A DNA stretch of 64,000 nt from Streptomyces massasporeus (GTDB taxonomy: Bacteria > Actinomycetota > Actinomycetes > Streptomycetales > Streptomycetaceae): the NCBI RefSeq assembly GCF_014648995.1, contig NZ_BMSE01000017.1, forward strand, positions 62,001 to 126,000, given 5' to 3'. The position numbers were made by a program, and so were the translations under genes. Below are positions 1 through 8,767 of the stretch, piece by piece. The stretch's first letter is position 1; every line of letters starts with the position of its first letter. Below the pieces are notes generated by a model, which had not been told where the DNA came from, did not search any database, and saw only the letters and a program-made list of their open reading frames with translations.

Positions 1-1
1 C

Positions 2-304
2 TACATGGCGCTGATCGCGATGTTCTCCATGGGCGTCGCCGCGATGCTGCGCTCGCCGATGCTGTCGCTGGGCATCCTGATGCCGTTCTTCTTCCTGATC
101 TCCAACATCCTGGGCAACGTCGACGCGACGAAGAAGGTCGGCCGGTTTCTTCCCGACCAGGCCGGCAGCAAGATCATGCAGGTGGTCACGCCGATCGACG
201 ACGACACCCCGTACGGACCGTGGGGCGGCCTCGGGATCATGGGGCTGTGGGTGCTGGCGGCGCTGATCGGCGGCTATGTGCTGCTGAAGAAGCGCGACGC
301 CTAG
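2..304 (+). CDS. ABC-2 type transporter permease, C-terminal part
   Basis: The gene enters from the left edge, so only about 100 C-terminal residues are visible. They contain two hydrophobic segments (around the FFFLISNILGN stretch and the last 25 residues) and end in the KKRDA tail typical of ABC-2 membrane subunits. An ATPase gene and a second permease gene follow on the same strand 124 bp downstream. The whole is probably one export system of unknown substrate. The start and the true length cannot be seen. Confidence 0.8.
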   Translation, partial: YMALIAMFSMGVAAMLRSPMLSLGILMPFFFLISNILGNVDATKKVGRFLPDQAGSKIMQVVTPIDDDTPYGPWGGLGIMGLWVLAALIGGYVLLKKRDA

Positions 305-428
305 GGGGACCACGGACGCGGCCGACCTTTTACCTCCTCTTGGAAGGAACCGTCAGCGCCTCGATATCCTCCTAACCCTTACGGGGGCGTGTGCCCCGCT
401 GTCCTGAACCTTGCGATGGGTGCGGAGC

Positions 429-1790
429 ATGATCGAAGCAGTCGGCCTGACGAAGCGCTACGGCGACAAGACCGCTGTGTACAACCTTTCCTTCCAGGTG
501 CGGCCCGGAGCCGTCACCGGCTTCCTCGGGCCGAACGGTTCGGGCAAGTCGACGACGATGCGGATGATCCTCGGCCTGGACAATCCGACGGCCGGGCAGG
601 TGACGATCGGCGGTTATCCGTACCGCAGGCTGCCCAACGCCGCCCGCCAGGTCGGCGCCCTGCTGGACGCCAAGGCGGTGCACGGCGGCCGTTCCGCCCG
701 CAACCACCTGCTGTCCCTCGCCCAGCTGTCGGGCATCCCGGCCCGGCGGGTGGACGAGGTGCTCGGGGTCGTCGGTCTGCAGGACGTGGCCAAGAAGCGG
801 TCCAAGGGCTTCTCCCTCGGCATGGGGCAGCGGCTCGGCATCGCCGCGGCGCTGCTCGGCGACCCGCAGGTGCTGCTGTTCGACGAGCCGGTCAACGGCC
901 TCGACCCCGAGGGCATCCTCTGGGTCCGCAACCTGATGAAGGCGCTGGCGGCGGAGGGCCGTACGGTCTTCGTCTCCTCTCACCTGATGAGCGAGATGGC
1001 GCTGACCGCCGACCACCTCATCGTCATCGGGCGCGGTCAGCTGCTCGCCGACATGAGCGTGACCGCGTTCATCTCGGCGAACTCCGCGGACTTCGCGCGC
1101 GTGCGGACGCCGGACAGCGAGCCGCAGCAGCGCGAGAAGCTGTCGGCCGCGCTCACCGAGTCGGGCGGACACGTCATGCCCGAGCAGGACGGCGCGCTGC
1201 GCGTGACCGGGCTGCCGCTCCCCCGCATCAGCGACATCGCGCACGACCACGAGGTTCGGCTGTGGGAGCTGTCGCCGCACCAGGCCTCCCTGGAGGAGGC
1301 GTACATGCGGATGACGCAGGGCGCCGTCGACTACCGCTCGACGATCGACCAGAAGGAAGGGCTCCAGCAGCCGCTGCCGCCCGGCGCGCAGCCGCCGATG
1401 CCGGTGCCCGGACAGGGCCAGCCGGGCTGGTACGCCCCGCCGCCGCCCCAGCAGGGCGGCGGGCCGCTCCAGGCTGTGCCGCAGGGGGTACCCGGCGGCG
1501 CTCCGGGCGAGGCTCAGGCGGGCCCGTACGGCGCCCCGGGGGCTCACGGCGCGCCGGGCGCCCCCGGTGCCACTCCGAGCTCCCCTGGCGTCCCCGGCGC
1601 GGGGACGCCCAACCCGTACGCCCAGCCCGCGCCCCAGGCCCCCCAGGGCACCGCCCAGCCCGCGCCGCAGCCCTCCCCGGGCCAGGCCGCCCCGGCGCCC
1701 GCCGCGCCCGCACCGCAGGCGCCCGCGGCCCCCGCCGCCCAGCCCGCCGCCCCGACCTCCGACCTGACCAAGCCCGAGGACGCCCGATGA
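429..1790 (+). CDS. ABC transporter ATP-binding protein with long proline-rich tail
   Basis: This is the cytoplasmic ATPase of an ABC-2 exporter. Walker A (GPNGSGKST) lies near residue 40, the signature (FSLGMGQ) near 135 and Walker B (VLLFDEP) near 155, followed by the D-loop and the switch His (SSHLMSE). Beyond about residue 310 the protein continues for some 140 residues of Pro/Gly/Ala/Gln-rich low-complexity sequence, which is not part of the ATPase fold. The ATG at 429 is chosen because homology begins at MIEAVGLTKRYG. In-frame TTG 411 and GTG 420 are alternatives. Its TGA overlaps the next ATG by 4 bp, so the two are translationally coupled. The substrate is unknown. Confidence 0.9.
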   Translation: MIEAVGLTKRYGDKTAVYNLSFQVRPGAVTGFLGPNGSGKSTTMRMILGLDNPTAGQVTIGGYPYRRLPNAARQVGALLDAKAVHGGRSARNHLLSLAQLSGIPARRVDEVLGVVGLQDVAKKRSKGFSLGMGQRLGIAAALLGDPQVLLFDEPVNGLDPEGILWVRNLMKALAAEGRTVFVSSHLMSEMALTADHLIVIGRGQLLADMSVTAFISANSADFARVRTPDSEPQQREKLSAALTESGGHVMPEQDGALRVTGLPLPRISDIAHDHEVRLWELSPHQASLEEAYMRMTQGAVDYRSTIDQKEGLQQPLPPGAQPPMPVPGQGQPGWYAPPPPQQGGGPLQAVPQGVPGGAPGEAQAGPYGAPGAHGAPGAPGATPSSPGVPGAGTPNPYAQPAPQAPQGTAQPAPQPSPGQAAPAPAAPAPQAPAAPAAQPAAPTSDLTKPEDAR

Positions 1791-2677
1791 GCAGCCCCCA
1801 GCCCCAGATGCCGCAGGCCGCGCCCGCCTGGCAGGCGGCTCCCGGATCCGCCCCGCACCCCGGCGGCCCCGGCTACACCTCGCCGATCCCGGTCGTGCGC
1901 ACGCACCTCGGGAACGCCATCGCATCCGAGTGGACGAAGATCAGGTCGGTGCGCTCCACGATGTGGACGCTCGGGGTGTTCGTCCTGCTCGTCGTCGGCA
2001 TCGGTCTGCTGACCGGCATCGTGGTGTCGAGCTCCTCCTCGGACCTGTCCGGCGAGAACGCGCTGTCCCTCGGCTTCTTCGGTCTGCTGCTCGGCAGCAT
2101 GTGCATCATCACGCTGGGCGTGCTGACCACGGCCTCGGAGTACGGCACGGGCATGATCCGCACCACGATGGTCGCGTGCCCGAGCCGCGGACGCGTGCTG
2201 GCGGCGAAGGCCATCGTGTTCTTCCTGGTCGCGTTCGTGGTGACGCTGGTGGCCGCCTCCCTCGTCGCGTTCCTGCACGTGGCCATGCTCGACGGCAACG
2301 GCGCCAAGGAACCCTCGGGCGGCGAGTGGCTGAAGAGCACGGTCGGCATCTCGCTCTACATCGCGCTGCTCGGCCTGCTCTCGCTCCTCATCGGCTCGAT
2401 CATCCGGCACTCGGCCGGCGCCATCACCATCATGATCGGCACCGTGCTGGCCCCGCTGGTGATCGCGCTGTTCATGTTCTCGGAGTCGCTGCAGGGCGTG
2501 CGCGACGCCCTGTTCGAGTACTCGATCCCGAGCCAGCTGAGCGTCTTCTACGCCAACTCCCTCAACACGGCGAGCCAGTCCGGCCCGTCCGGCTGGGACC
2601 CGCTGTGGATCATCCTCGGCGCCACGGCCGTCGCGTTCGCCGGCGCCTTCGCGCTGCAGGAGAAGCGGGACGTCTAG
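1787..2677 (+). CDS. ABC transporter permease (ABC-2 family)
   Basis: This is a 296-residue membrane subunit coupled to the ATPase gene by an ATGA overlap. The first 40 residues are Pro/Gln-rich and cytoplasmic. About six hydrophobic segments follow: one soon after the WTKIRSVRSTMW motif, several in the middle, and the last just before the KKR-like EKRDV end. It forms the channel of the exporter together with the upstream permease. The stop codon overlaps the first base of the inverted repeat that follows, so the element lies immediately behind the gene without altering it. Confidence 0.88.
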   Translation: MSSPQPQMPQAAPAWQAAPGSAPHPGGPGYTSPIPVVRTHLGNAIASEWTKIRSVRSTMWTLGVFVLLVVGIGLLTGIVVSSSSSDLSGENALSLGFFGLLLGSMCIITLGVLTTASEYGTGMIRTTMVACPSRGRVLAAKAIVFFLVAFVVTLVAASLVAFLHVAMLDGNGAKEPSGGEWLKSTVGISLYIALLGLLSLLIGSIIRHSAGAITIMIGTVLAPLVIALFMFSESLQGVRDALFEYSIPSQLSVFYANSLNTASQSGPSGWDPLWIILGATAVAFAGAFALQEKRDV

Positions 2678-2900
2678 GGCCTGTCGTTTGGATCAGGTCG
2701 CAGGGAATCGGCGGTGCTTCTCGATGCCGGTGAGCGGGGCCTGGTGCGTGTAGCTGCAAGGCGGAGGAAGGAGTCGACGCGGTGGGGGTCCCCCCTGCTC
2801 GAGCGGAGTCGAGAGCTCGGGGGAGTCGGCGACTGACGACAACGCCGCAGATGCGCGTGCCAGGCCCCGCGTCTGCGACCTGATCCGAACGGCAGGCCCT
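2676..2900. mobile_element. MITE-like element with 28-bp terminal inverted repeats
   Basis: The left end (2676-2703, beginning AGGGCCTGTCGTTTGGATCA) and the right end (2873-2900) are inverted copies of each other, matching at 26 of 28 bases. The 225-bp interior has no credible gene. It contains a second palindromic unit at about 2790-2826 (GGGGGTCCCCCC, CTCGAG, GAGCTCGGGGGAG), a type of repeat common between Streptomyces genes. The element fills the gap between two convergent gene ends. No target-site duplication is evident. The mobilising transposase, if any, lies elsewhere. Confidence 0.65.
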
Positions 2901-2907
2901 GGTCCGG

Positions 2908-3240
2908 TCAGAACTTCGGCGCGTTACGGGACCGCTGCACCCCCGGGGTGCGGCGGTCCCGCGCGTTCCAGCAGGCCTTGTGCCAGTGTCTGCGATCGTC
3001 GACGCCCGTGTGCTCGGCCCAGGCCACCACGTGCGGCACCCCGTCGGGGATCAACTGGTCGCAGCCGGGGCAGCGGTACGACTTGCCCTGCGCGCTCGCG
3101 CCGGCCACGTGCCGCACGCTCCAGTTCTCGCCCTGCCAGTTCTCCGAGGACTGCCAGCCGCCGTAGCGGCCGGGACGGTCGTCCTCGACGCTCCGGCCGG
3201 ACTCAGCGGCGCCCTTGGGTCGGTTGCGACGCGGGGACAC
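2908..3240 (-). CDS. Small conserved actinobacterial protein with Cys/His zinc-binding motif
   Basis: This is a 110-residue, highly charged protein. The centre carries CPGCDQLI, then HVV, HTG, and HWHKAC, which together make a plausible single zinc site. The N-terminus is Arg-rich and the C-terminus basic, which suggests nucleic-acid contact, although no known nuclease motif is visible. The GTG start at 3240 follows a GAGAGG ribosome-binding site. Streptomyces annotations often call such proteins ATP/GTP-binding, but no P-loop is present here. The function is unknown. Confidence 0.7.
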   Translation of the reverse strand: MSPRRNRPKGAAESGRSVEDDRPGRYGGWQSSENWQGENWSVRHVAGASAQGKSYRCPGCDQLIPDGVPHVVAWAEHTGVDDRRHWHKACWNARDRRTPGVQRSRNAPKF

Positions 3241-3505
3241 GGGACACCTCTCGGGGCTATACAGGAAGCACGGGCCGCATCAAGCCTACGCGGCGCGCAC
3301 AGGGGTACGCGTACGGCACCAATCGCCATATGTCCCTCGCGGGCGCGGCGCGCTCACCCCGGGTGCTCTCCCCCGGGCTCCCGGCGGAACGCCCGATTCT
3401 GCAGACAATCCGCAAAATGCTCCGCCCGGCCGTGTCCTCGGCACGTGTCAGACGGTTATGCGCTGTGGGGGAGCTCCGTGTCGGAGCCAAGGAAGCAGGA
3501 AAGCA

Positions 3506-4534
3506 ATGCGCGTTGGAAGTTTCGTGTTGGCGGCCCAGTTCCCCGGTCAGGGCGAGGGAGAGGCGCTGCACCGCGCGGTCCGCTCGGCCGAGGTGGCCGA
3601 GGAGGCCGGGCTCGACACGGTCTGGCTGGCCGAGCACCACTTCGTGCCGTACGGCACATGTCCGTCGGCCATCACCCTGGCCGCCTTCCTGCTGGGCCGC
3701 ACCCGCCGCATCCGGGTCGGCACGGCGGTCAGTGTGCTGCCCACCGTCCATCCCGTGGCCCTCGGCGAACAGGCCGCGCTGCTGCACCACACGAGCGGCG
3801 GCCGTTTCACGCTCGGCGTCGGGCGCGGCGGCCCCTGGGTCGACCTGGAGGTGTTCGGCGCGGGTCTGGAGGCGTACGACAAGGGGTTCCCGGAGTCCCT
3901 GGAGCTTCTGGTGCGGTGGCTGCGCGAGTCGTCCGTGGCGGCCGACGGGGAGCGCTTCCGCTTCCGTGAAGTCCCGGTGGTGCCGCGGCCGTCGGAGGCC
4001 CTGACGGAGGCCGCGGGGCCCGAGGTCGTCGTGGCCTGCACCTCGCCGGCGAGCGTGCGGCTCGCCGCCGAGCGGGGTCTGTCGATGCTGCTCGGGATGC
4101 ACGTGGGCGACGAGGAGAAGGCTGAGATGGTCGCGCTGTGGCGGCAGCACGCGCGGGCCAGCGGCCGGTCGCCGGAGGAGATCCTGGGCGCGTCCCATGT
4201 CTCGGCCGGCGTCTGCCAGATCGCGGACCGGCGGGTCGACGCGGCGGAGACGCTGATGAAGGCGATGCCGGGCTGGCTGAAGCAGGGCCTGGAGGCGCAT
4301 GTCACGGTCGACGGGCGCACGCGCCGGATGCGCGACCCGCTGGCGTACACCGAACTGCTCTGCGGGCTGCACCCGGTGGGCACGCCGCGGCTGTGCGCGG
4401 ACCGGCTGGCGGCGACCAGCGAGCGGACGGGCATCTCCCGCTTCGCGCTGCTCGTCGAGGGCTCCGGGGACCTGGCGGCGACCGAGGAGAACGTGCGGCG
4501 GCTGGGCGTCGAGGTGCTCCCCCAACTCGTCTGA
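3506..4534 (+). CDS. LLM-class flavin-dependent oxidoreductase (luciferase-like)
   Basis: This is a 342-residue bacterial-luciferase-family protein with a TIM-barrel fold that uses reduced F420 or FMN. Family features are visible: the WLAEHHFVPYGTC segment near residue 40, the RIRVGTAVSVLPTVHP strand near 75, and the GGRFTLGVGRGG phosphate/flavin loop near 105. The ATG at 3506 is preceded by a GGAAGCAGGAAAG ribosome-binding site, and longer in-frame starts lack one. The gene is alone between a leftward gene and a strong terminator. The substrate cannot be inferred from the sequence. Confidence 0.85.
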   Translation: MRVGSFVLAAQFPGQGEGEALHRAVRSAEVAEEAGLDTVWLAEHHFVPYGTCPSAITLAAFLLGRTRRIRVGTAVSVLPTVHPVALGEQAALLHHTSGGRFTLGVGRGGPWVDLEVFGAGLEAYDKGFPESLELLVRWLRESSVAADGERFRFREVPVVPRPSEALTEAAGPEVVVACTSPASVRLAAERGLSMLLGMHVGDEEKAEMVALWRQHARASGRSPEEILGASHVSAGVCQIADRRVDAAETLMKAMPGWLKQGLEAHVTVDGRTRRMRDPLAYTELLCGLHPVGTPRLCADRLAATSERTGISRFALLVEGSGDLAATEENVRRLGVEVLPQLV

Positions 4535-4555
4535 GAGCGTGGTGGATTCCTGGGG

Positions 4556-4605
4556 GCTTGCCGCTCCGGTACAGAACTGCACCTCCCGCGTACGGAGCGG
4601 CAAGC
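4556..4605. terminator. Bidirectional stem-loop terminator
   Basis: Perfect 13-bp inverted arms (GCTTGCCGCTCCG and its complement) lie in the 83-bp gap between two convergent genes. There is no T-run, which is normal for Streptomyces. Confidence 0.7.
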
Positions 4606-4617
4606 AGTGGCGCCGCG

Positions 4618-5010
4618 TCAGCAGTCCCTGAACTCGGGTGACTGGTTCAGCACCTGACTGCGGACCGAGGTGAAGCGGTCCAGCTTCTCGTCGACCGAGG
4701 AGTCAAGCGGGAACACGGCCACCCGGTGGCAGTTCTGGAAGGCAAGGCGCACACCGAAGTGCCGTTGCAGCGCGCCGCGTATCGCGTCACTCGCAAGCGC
4801 ACGCAGCAGCTGACCGCGTGCCTGCTCGTCCGGCGGGGGCGTCTGGTTGTCGGCGAACGCGCCGCCGTCCACCTTCAGCTGGGCCACCAGTGAGCTGATC
4901 ATCTCCCACGCATAAGGCAGGGAGGTCCGGACGCAGTCGACGAATTCCGCTTCGTCGACCTCGCCTCGCTCGGCCTGTTCGAGTAGGGCCGGTGAGACGT
5001 CGAGCGACAT
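4618..5010 (-). CDS. SCO5389-family conserved protein
   Basis: This is a 130-residue acidic, soluble protein that begins MSLDVSPALLEQAERGEVDE. It has no recognised catalytic motif, signal peptide or membrane segment. The ATG at 5010 follows an AGGAGAA ribosome-binding site; upstream in-frame starts have none. It is divergent from nucS with a 252-bp shared promoter region, the same arrangement as in other Streptomyces, which suggests conserved linkage. The function is unknown. Confidence 0.8.
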   Translation of the reverse strand: MSLDVSPALLEQAERGEVDEAEFVDCVRTSLPYAWEMISSLVAQLKVDGGAFADNQTPPPDEQARGQLLRALASDAIRGALQRHFGVRLAFQNCHRVAVFPLDSSVDEKLDRFTSVRSQVLNQSPEFRDC

Positions 5011-5262
5011 GAGTTCTCCTCTCGCACCCCCGACGAGCAGGGGTTGCCGGACAGATAGGGGAGTTCGCGACGCCGGACACGCTGCGTACACGCACCGCGA
5101 CCTCCCGTTCATACGGTAAGCAACGTACGGTGACCGCACCAGGAAAATGCGCAGATGAGACACTCCCGATGAGCACACCATGCACACAATCGGCCATTAC
5201 CGAACACGTGTTTTCCAGGGCGAATCGCGTGGACAGGTGCCCGTCGAGTAGCGTTGCCGACC

Positions 5263-5934
5263 ATGCGTCTCGTCATTGCCCGCTGCTCCGTGGACTACGC
5301 CGGGCGGCTCACCGCCCACCTTCCCTCGGCCCCGCGCCTGATCCTGGTGAAGGCGGACGGCAGCGTCTCGATCCACGCCGACGACCGGGCCTACAAGCCT
5401 CTGAACTGGATGTCGCCGCCCTGCACGTTGAAGGAGGGCACCGGCGAGGAGGAGGGCGTCTGGACCGTCGTCAACAAGGCGGGAGAGAAGCTCATCATCA
5501 CGATGGAGGAAGTCCTCCACGACTCCTCGCACGAACTGGGTGTCGATCCCGGCCTGATCAAGGACGGCGTGGAAGCGCACCTCCAGGAGCTGCTCGCCGA
5601 CCGCATCGAGACACTCGGCGACGGCTACACGCTGATCCGCCGCGAGTACCCGACGGCCATCGGGCCGGTCGACATCCTGTGCCGGGACGCCGACGGCAAG
5701 ACCGTCGCGGTGGAGATCAAGCGGCGCGGTGAGATCGACGGCGTGGAGCAGCTCACGCGCTATCTGGAGCTGCTGAACCGCGATCCCCATCTCGCCCCGG
5801 TGCGCGGTGTCTTCGCGGCCCAGGAGATCAAGCCCCAGGCCCGCGTCCTCGCGACCGACCGCGGCATCGGCTGCCAGGTCCTCGACTACGACGCGCTGCG
5901 GGGCATCGAGGACGACAAGCTGCGGCTGTTCTGA
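5263..5934 (+). CDS. nucS: Mismatch-specific endonuclease NucS/EndoMS
   Basis: NucS performs non-canonical mismatch repair in actinobacteria, which lack MutS/MutL. It cleaves both strands at G-T, G-G and T-T mismatches. The 223-residue length matches the family. The RecB-like active site is visible as GPVDILCRD followed by [13 protein letters not shown] (catalytic Asp, Glu and Lys). The last residues (KLRLF) resemble the C-terminal clamp-binding tail. The ATG at 5263 is where homology begins. It is monocistronic, between a divergent gene and a strong terminator. Confidence 0.95.
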   Translation: MRLVIARCSVDYAGRLTAHLPSAPRLILVKADGSVSIHADDRAYKPLNWMSPPCTLKEGTGEEEGVWTVVNKAGEKLIITMEEVLHDSSHELGVDPGLIKDGVEAHLQELLADRIETLGDGYTLIRREYPTAIGPVDILCRDADGKTVAVEIKRRGEIDGVEQLTRYLELLNRDPHLAPVRGVFAAQEIKPQARVLATDRGIGCQVLDYDALRGIEDDKLRLF

Positions 5935-5949
5935 CAGCCCTACGACGAC

Positions 5950-5988
5950 GCACAGGGCCGGGTCCGTTCCGCGGACCCGGCCCTGTGC
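5950..5988. terminator. Perfect 17-bp stem-loop terminator
   Basis: The arms 5950-5966 and 5972-5988 (GCACAGGGCCGGGTCCG and its exact complement) enclose a 5-base loop between the convergent ends of nucS and the ATPase gene. It probably serves both genes. Confidence 0.85.
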
Positions 5989-6001
5989 GTGTGTACGGGT
6001 G

Positions 6002-8500
6002 TCAGATCACCGTCTCCGGGCTGCTCGGCGTGCCGGTGCTGCTCTGCGGCGCGCTCGCCGAGGTGCTCGTGGGAGCGCTGGGCGCCGGGCCGCTGGCCGA
6101 GTCGGAGGTGGACGGGCTGGTCGTCGGTGGCTCCGAGGTGGGCGGCTCGGAGGTCGGCGGCTGCGAGGTGGGCGGCTCGGACGTCGGCGGCTTCGACGTC
6201 GGCGGCTTGGAGGTCGGCGGCTTCGACGTCACCGGCGGCTTGGACGTGGGCGGCTTCGAGGACGTCGGCGGCTTCGACGGCGACGCCGAATCGCTCGGGT
6301 CCTGCGAACCGCTCGGCGAGTCCGTCGGCGTCGGGTCGTCCGACGTCCCGAGTGTGCCGTCGGGGCCCGGGTCCGTCGGGCGCGGGGCCGGCTCGCCGTT
6401 GTCACCGTCACCGTCGTTCGCCGGCCGGTCCGCGCCGAGGCTGCCGTCGTTGATGTCCTGGCTGGCCGAAGGGTTGACGCCGACCTGGTCGGACGGCGGG
6501 TTCGCGTCGTTGTCGGAGGTCGCGCCGAGCGTCACCACCGTGCCCAGGACGGCCACGAGCAGGGCACCGGCGCCGGCGGCCACGAGGTTGCGCCGGGCGA
6601 GCCCCTTGAGGCCGCCGCGGGCCCCCCGCGAGGGCGCGGGCGAACTGCGGTGGGTGACCAGGGTCGGGGAGGCCGGCTTCTGGAGCGTCGGGAAGGCCGC
6701 CGGAACCCCGCCGGGCGGCGACGCCGACTCCTCGTCACGGGTGTCGGGCACCTCCTCCCCCGCGGTCGGCCCGAGCCCGATGGGTGTGCCCGAGCGGTCG
6801 GCGACCAGAGCGAGGGCGCGACGGCCGGCGACGGTGCCCCGCTTGTCGGCGAGAGCGCCGCGCAGGCCGATGGAGGCCTCCAGTTCGGCACGGGCCCGGT
6901 CGAGCTGGCCCCCGCACAGGGCGAGGACGCCGAGCTCGTGGTGGAAGTAGGCCTCTTCGCCGACGTCCCCGGCGAGCCGGGCGGCCTCGGCGCCGGAGCG
7001 CAGGGCGCGTTCCCACGCGCTCCAGTGCAGTCCGGCGGCGAACGCGGGGGCGGCGGTGCGGGCCAGGTGCACGGCCGCGCTCTCCTCGCCCTCGGCGGGC
7101 GGCCGGGTGGCGGGTCCGATGAGGGCCAGGGCGGCGAGGACGGCGTCGGCCTCGGCGCACACCCGCTCGGGGGTGACCGAGGGGTGCCCGGCCCACCAGG
7201 AGTAGTGCTGGGCGGCGCTGCGGGCGCCGGCCTCGGCCTCGTCGGCGTACCCGGCGGCCTCCAGCTGGGCCGGAACGCCGGCCGCGAGGCGGTAGCGGGA
7301 GCCGACCGGGGAGACCAGGCCGCAGGCGGCCAGTTCACCGAGTGCGGCGTCCGCGTGGGTGTCGCCGACCAGGGCGGGCAGATGCGCCTGGTGCGGGACC
7401 TCGCCGCCGAGGGCGACGGCGAACCGCAGGGTGGCGCGGGCGGAGGCGCTCAGCCGGGACGCGAGCAGCGGGGCGGGCGCGGCGGCCTCGCCGAGCGCGG
7501 GCAGCGGCACGTCGTCGCCGAGGTCGTAGGCCTCGGCGGGGTCGGCCGGGGGCGCGTCCGCGAAGACGCCGAACTCGTCGACGGCGCCGGTGCCGGCGCG
7601 CAGCCGGTCGCGCTGCCGGAGCAGGGCACCGGCCTGGACGAAGCGCAGCGGCAGGCCCTCGGACTCGAACCAGAGGTCGCCCGCCCAGTTCGACTCGTCC
7701 TCGGTGAGGGTCCGGCCGACGGCGTGTTCCAGCAGGTCGAGGCCGGCCGCGCGCTCCAGTCCGCCGAGGAGGACCTCCTCGACGCCGGCGTCGGCGGAGG
7801 GGGCCGGCACGTCCGGGGTGGCGCCGAGCAGGAAGGCGCACTCGGGGGTGGCCTCCAGCAGCTCGTCGAGCGCGGCGCCGCCGAACTCCAGGTCGTCGAG
7901 GACGACGACCGCGCCGATCTCCCGCACATGGGTGAGGAGCTCGTCCCGGTCCGGGCGGTGCAGGGGGGCGCTGTACACCGCGTGGAACAGGTCGTACAGC
8001 AGGTCGCCGGAGGTGCGTCCGAAGCCGTTGAGGCGGACGACGCCGTCGGGGGCGAGGTCGGAGCAGTCCTCGGCGACGAGGTCGAGCAGGCGGGTGCGGC
8101 CGGAGCCGGGCGCGCCGGTGAGGCGTGTGGAGCGGCCGCGGGCGAGGAGGCGCACCAGGCGCTCGCGTTCGTCCTGGCGGGCCAGCAGCGGCAGGGCCGG
8201 CAGCGCGGGGCCGGGCGGAACGGGCGGGCGGGCCGCGCGCTCGGCCTCGGCGCGTTCGGCCTCGGTGAGCTTGACGGGCCGGGAGGGCCGTTCGGTGGGC
8301 GGGCAGGCCTCTATCTCGCTGCCGTCGACGGGGTTGACGGTCAGCAGGAAGTCGCCGGAGACGAGCTGCACGGTGCGGGCGAGCGCCGGCGCGTGCTGCG
8401 CGAAGTCGGGTGTGAGGGATTCCCTGGGAGGGCGCTGGCGCGGCGCGGGGCCGTCACCGTCGTGGCCGTACTCCTCGGGTCCCTGGTTGTCAGGATCCAT
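6002..8500 (-). CDS. Membrane-anchored STAND-like P-loop ATPase with Pro/Ser/Thr tail
   Basis: The 832-residue protein has Walker A at residues 129-136 (GAPGSGRT) and Walker B at about 198-203 (VVVLDD). A winged-helix/TPR-like helical region of the kind seen in STAND signalling ATPases follows (about 330-590). A single membrane segment lies at about 638-660, followed by a roughly 170-residue tail rich in Asp, Pro, Ser and Thr. The tail includes KPPTS/EPPTS repeats at about 743-795. By hydrophobicity the ATPase would be cytoplasmic and the tail outside the membrane, possibly spanning the wall. It lies upstream of nothing obvious on its strand, and a STAS gene lies behind its promoter. The partner and role are unknown. 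Confidence 0.75.
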   Translation of the reverse strand: MDPDNQGPEEYGHDGDGPAPRQRPPRESLTPDFAQHAPALARTVQLVSGDFLLTVNPVDGSEIEACPPTERPSRPVKLTEAERAEAERAARPPVPPGPALPALPLLARQDERERLVRLLARGRSTRLTGAPGSGRTRLLDLVAEDCSDLAPDGVVRLNGFGRTSGDLLYDLFHAVYSAPLHRPDRDELLTHVREIGAVVVLDDLEFGGAALDELLEATPECAFLLGATPDVPAPSADAGVEEVLLGGLERAAGLDLLEHAVGRTLTEDESNWAGDLWFESEGLPLRFVQAGALLRQRDRLRAGTGAVDEFGVFADAPPADPAEAYDLGDDVPLPALGEAAAPAPLLASRLSASARATLRFAVALGGEVPHQAHLPALVGDTHADAALGELAACGLVSPVGSRYRLAAGVPAQLEAAGYADEAEAGARSAAQHYSWWAGHPSVTPERVCAEADAVLAALALIGPATRPPAEGEESAAVHLARTAAPAFAAGLHWSAWERALRSGAEAARLAGDVGEEAYFHHELGVLALCGGQLDRARAELEASIGLRGALADKRGTVAGRRALALVADRSGTPIGLGPTAGEEVPDTRDEESASPPGGVPAAFPTLQKPASPTLVTHRSSPAPSRGARGGLKGLARRNLVAAGAGALLVAVLGTVVTLGATSDNDANPPSDQVGVNPSASQDINDGSLGADRPANDGDGDNGEPAPRPTDPGPDGTLGTSDDPTPTDSPSGSQDPSDSASPSKPPTSSKPPTSKPPVTSKPPTSKPPTSKPPTSEPPTSQPPTSEPPTSEPPTTSPSTSDSASGPAPSAPTSTSASAPQSSTGTPSSPETVI
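6125..6262. repeat. In-frame minisatellite encoding (K/E)PPTS repeats
   Basis: Degenerate 12-15-bp units of the form GGCGGCTTCGACGTC are repeated head to tail on the plus strand. Read on the minus strand they encode the PPTS units of the ATPase tail. Copy number is likely to vary between strains. Confidence 0.75.
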
Positions 8501-8767
8501 AGGTCAAGCCCCCCAAAAGCGTGTGTGTGCTTGGAAAAGCCCCTCCCGGCCTTGCTGCACACCGCGCTGTCGCTTCTGGTCCGGTCCCGCTCGAAGGGTG
8601 TCAAGGCAGCGGGCAGCCGAACCCTAAACCTTCGCACAGTATCTACGACAGTCCGGGGTACCGCGCCGTCCGTAACGTCACGGTCTCGTGAGGATTGTGC
8701 GCGTCGCACGATTCGACGACGTGCGTCCGGGTCTCCCCGGTCGCCCGGCTCACACCCGCGGGAGGCG

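Noticed and set aside
372-1925. Long leftward open frame opposite the ABC ATPase gene
   Set aside because: Composition is Arg/Gly/Ala-rich with no motifs. It arises from GC-rich third codon positions of the real gene.
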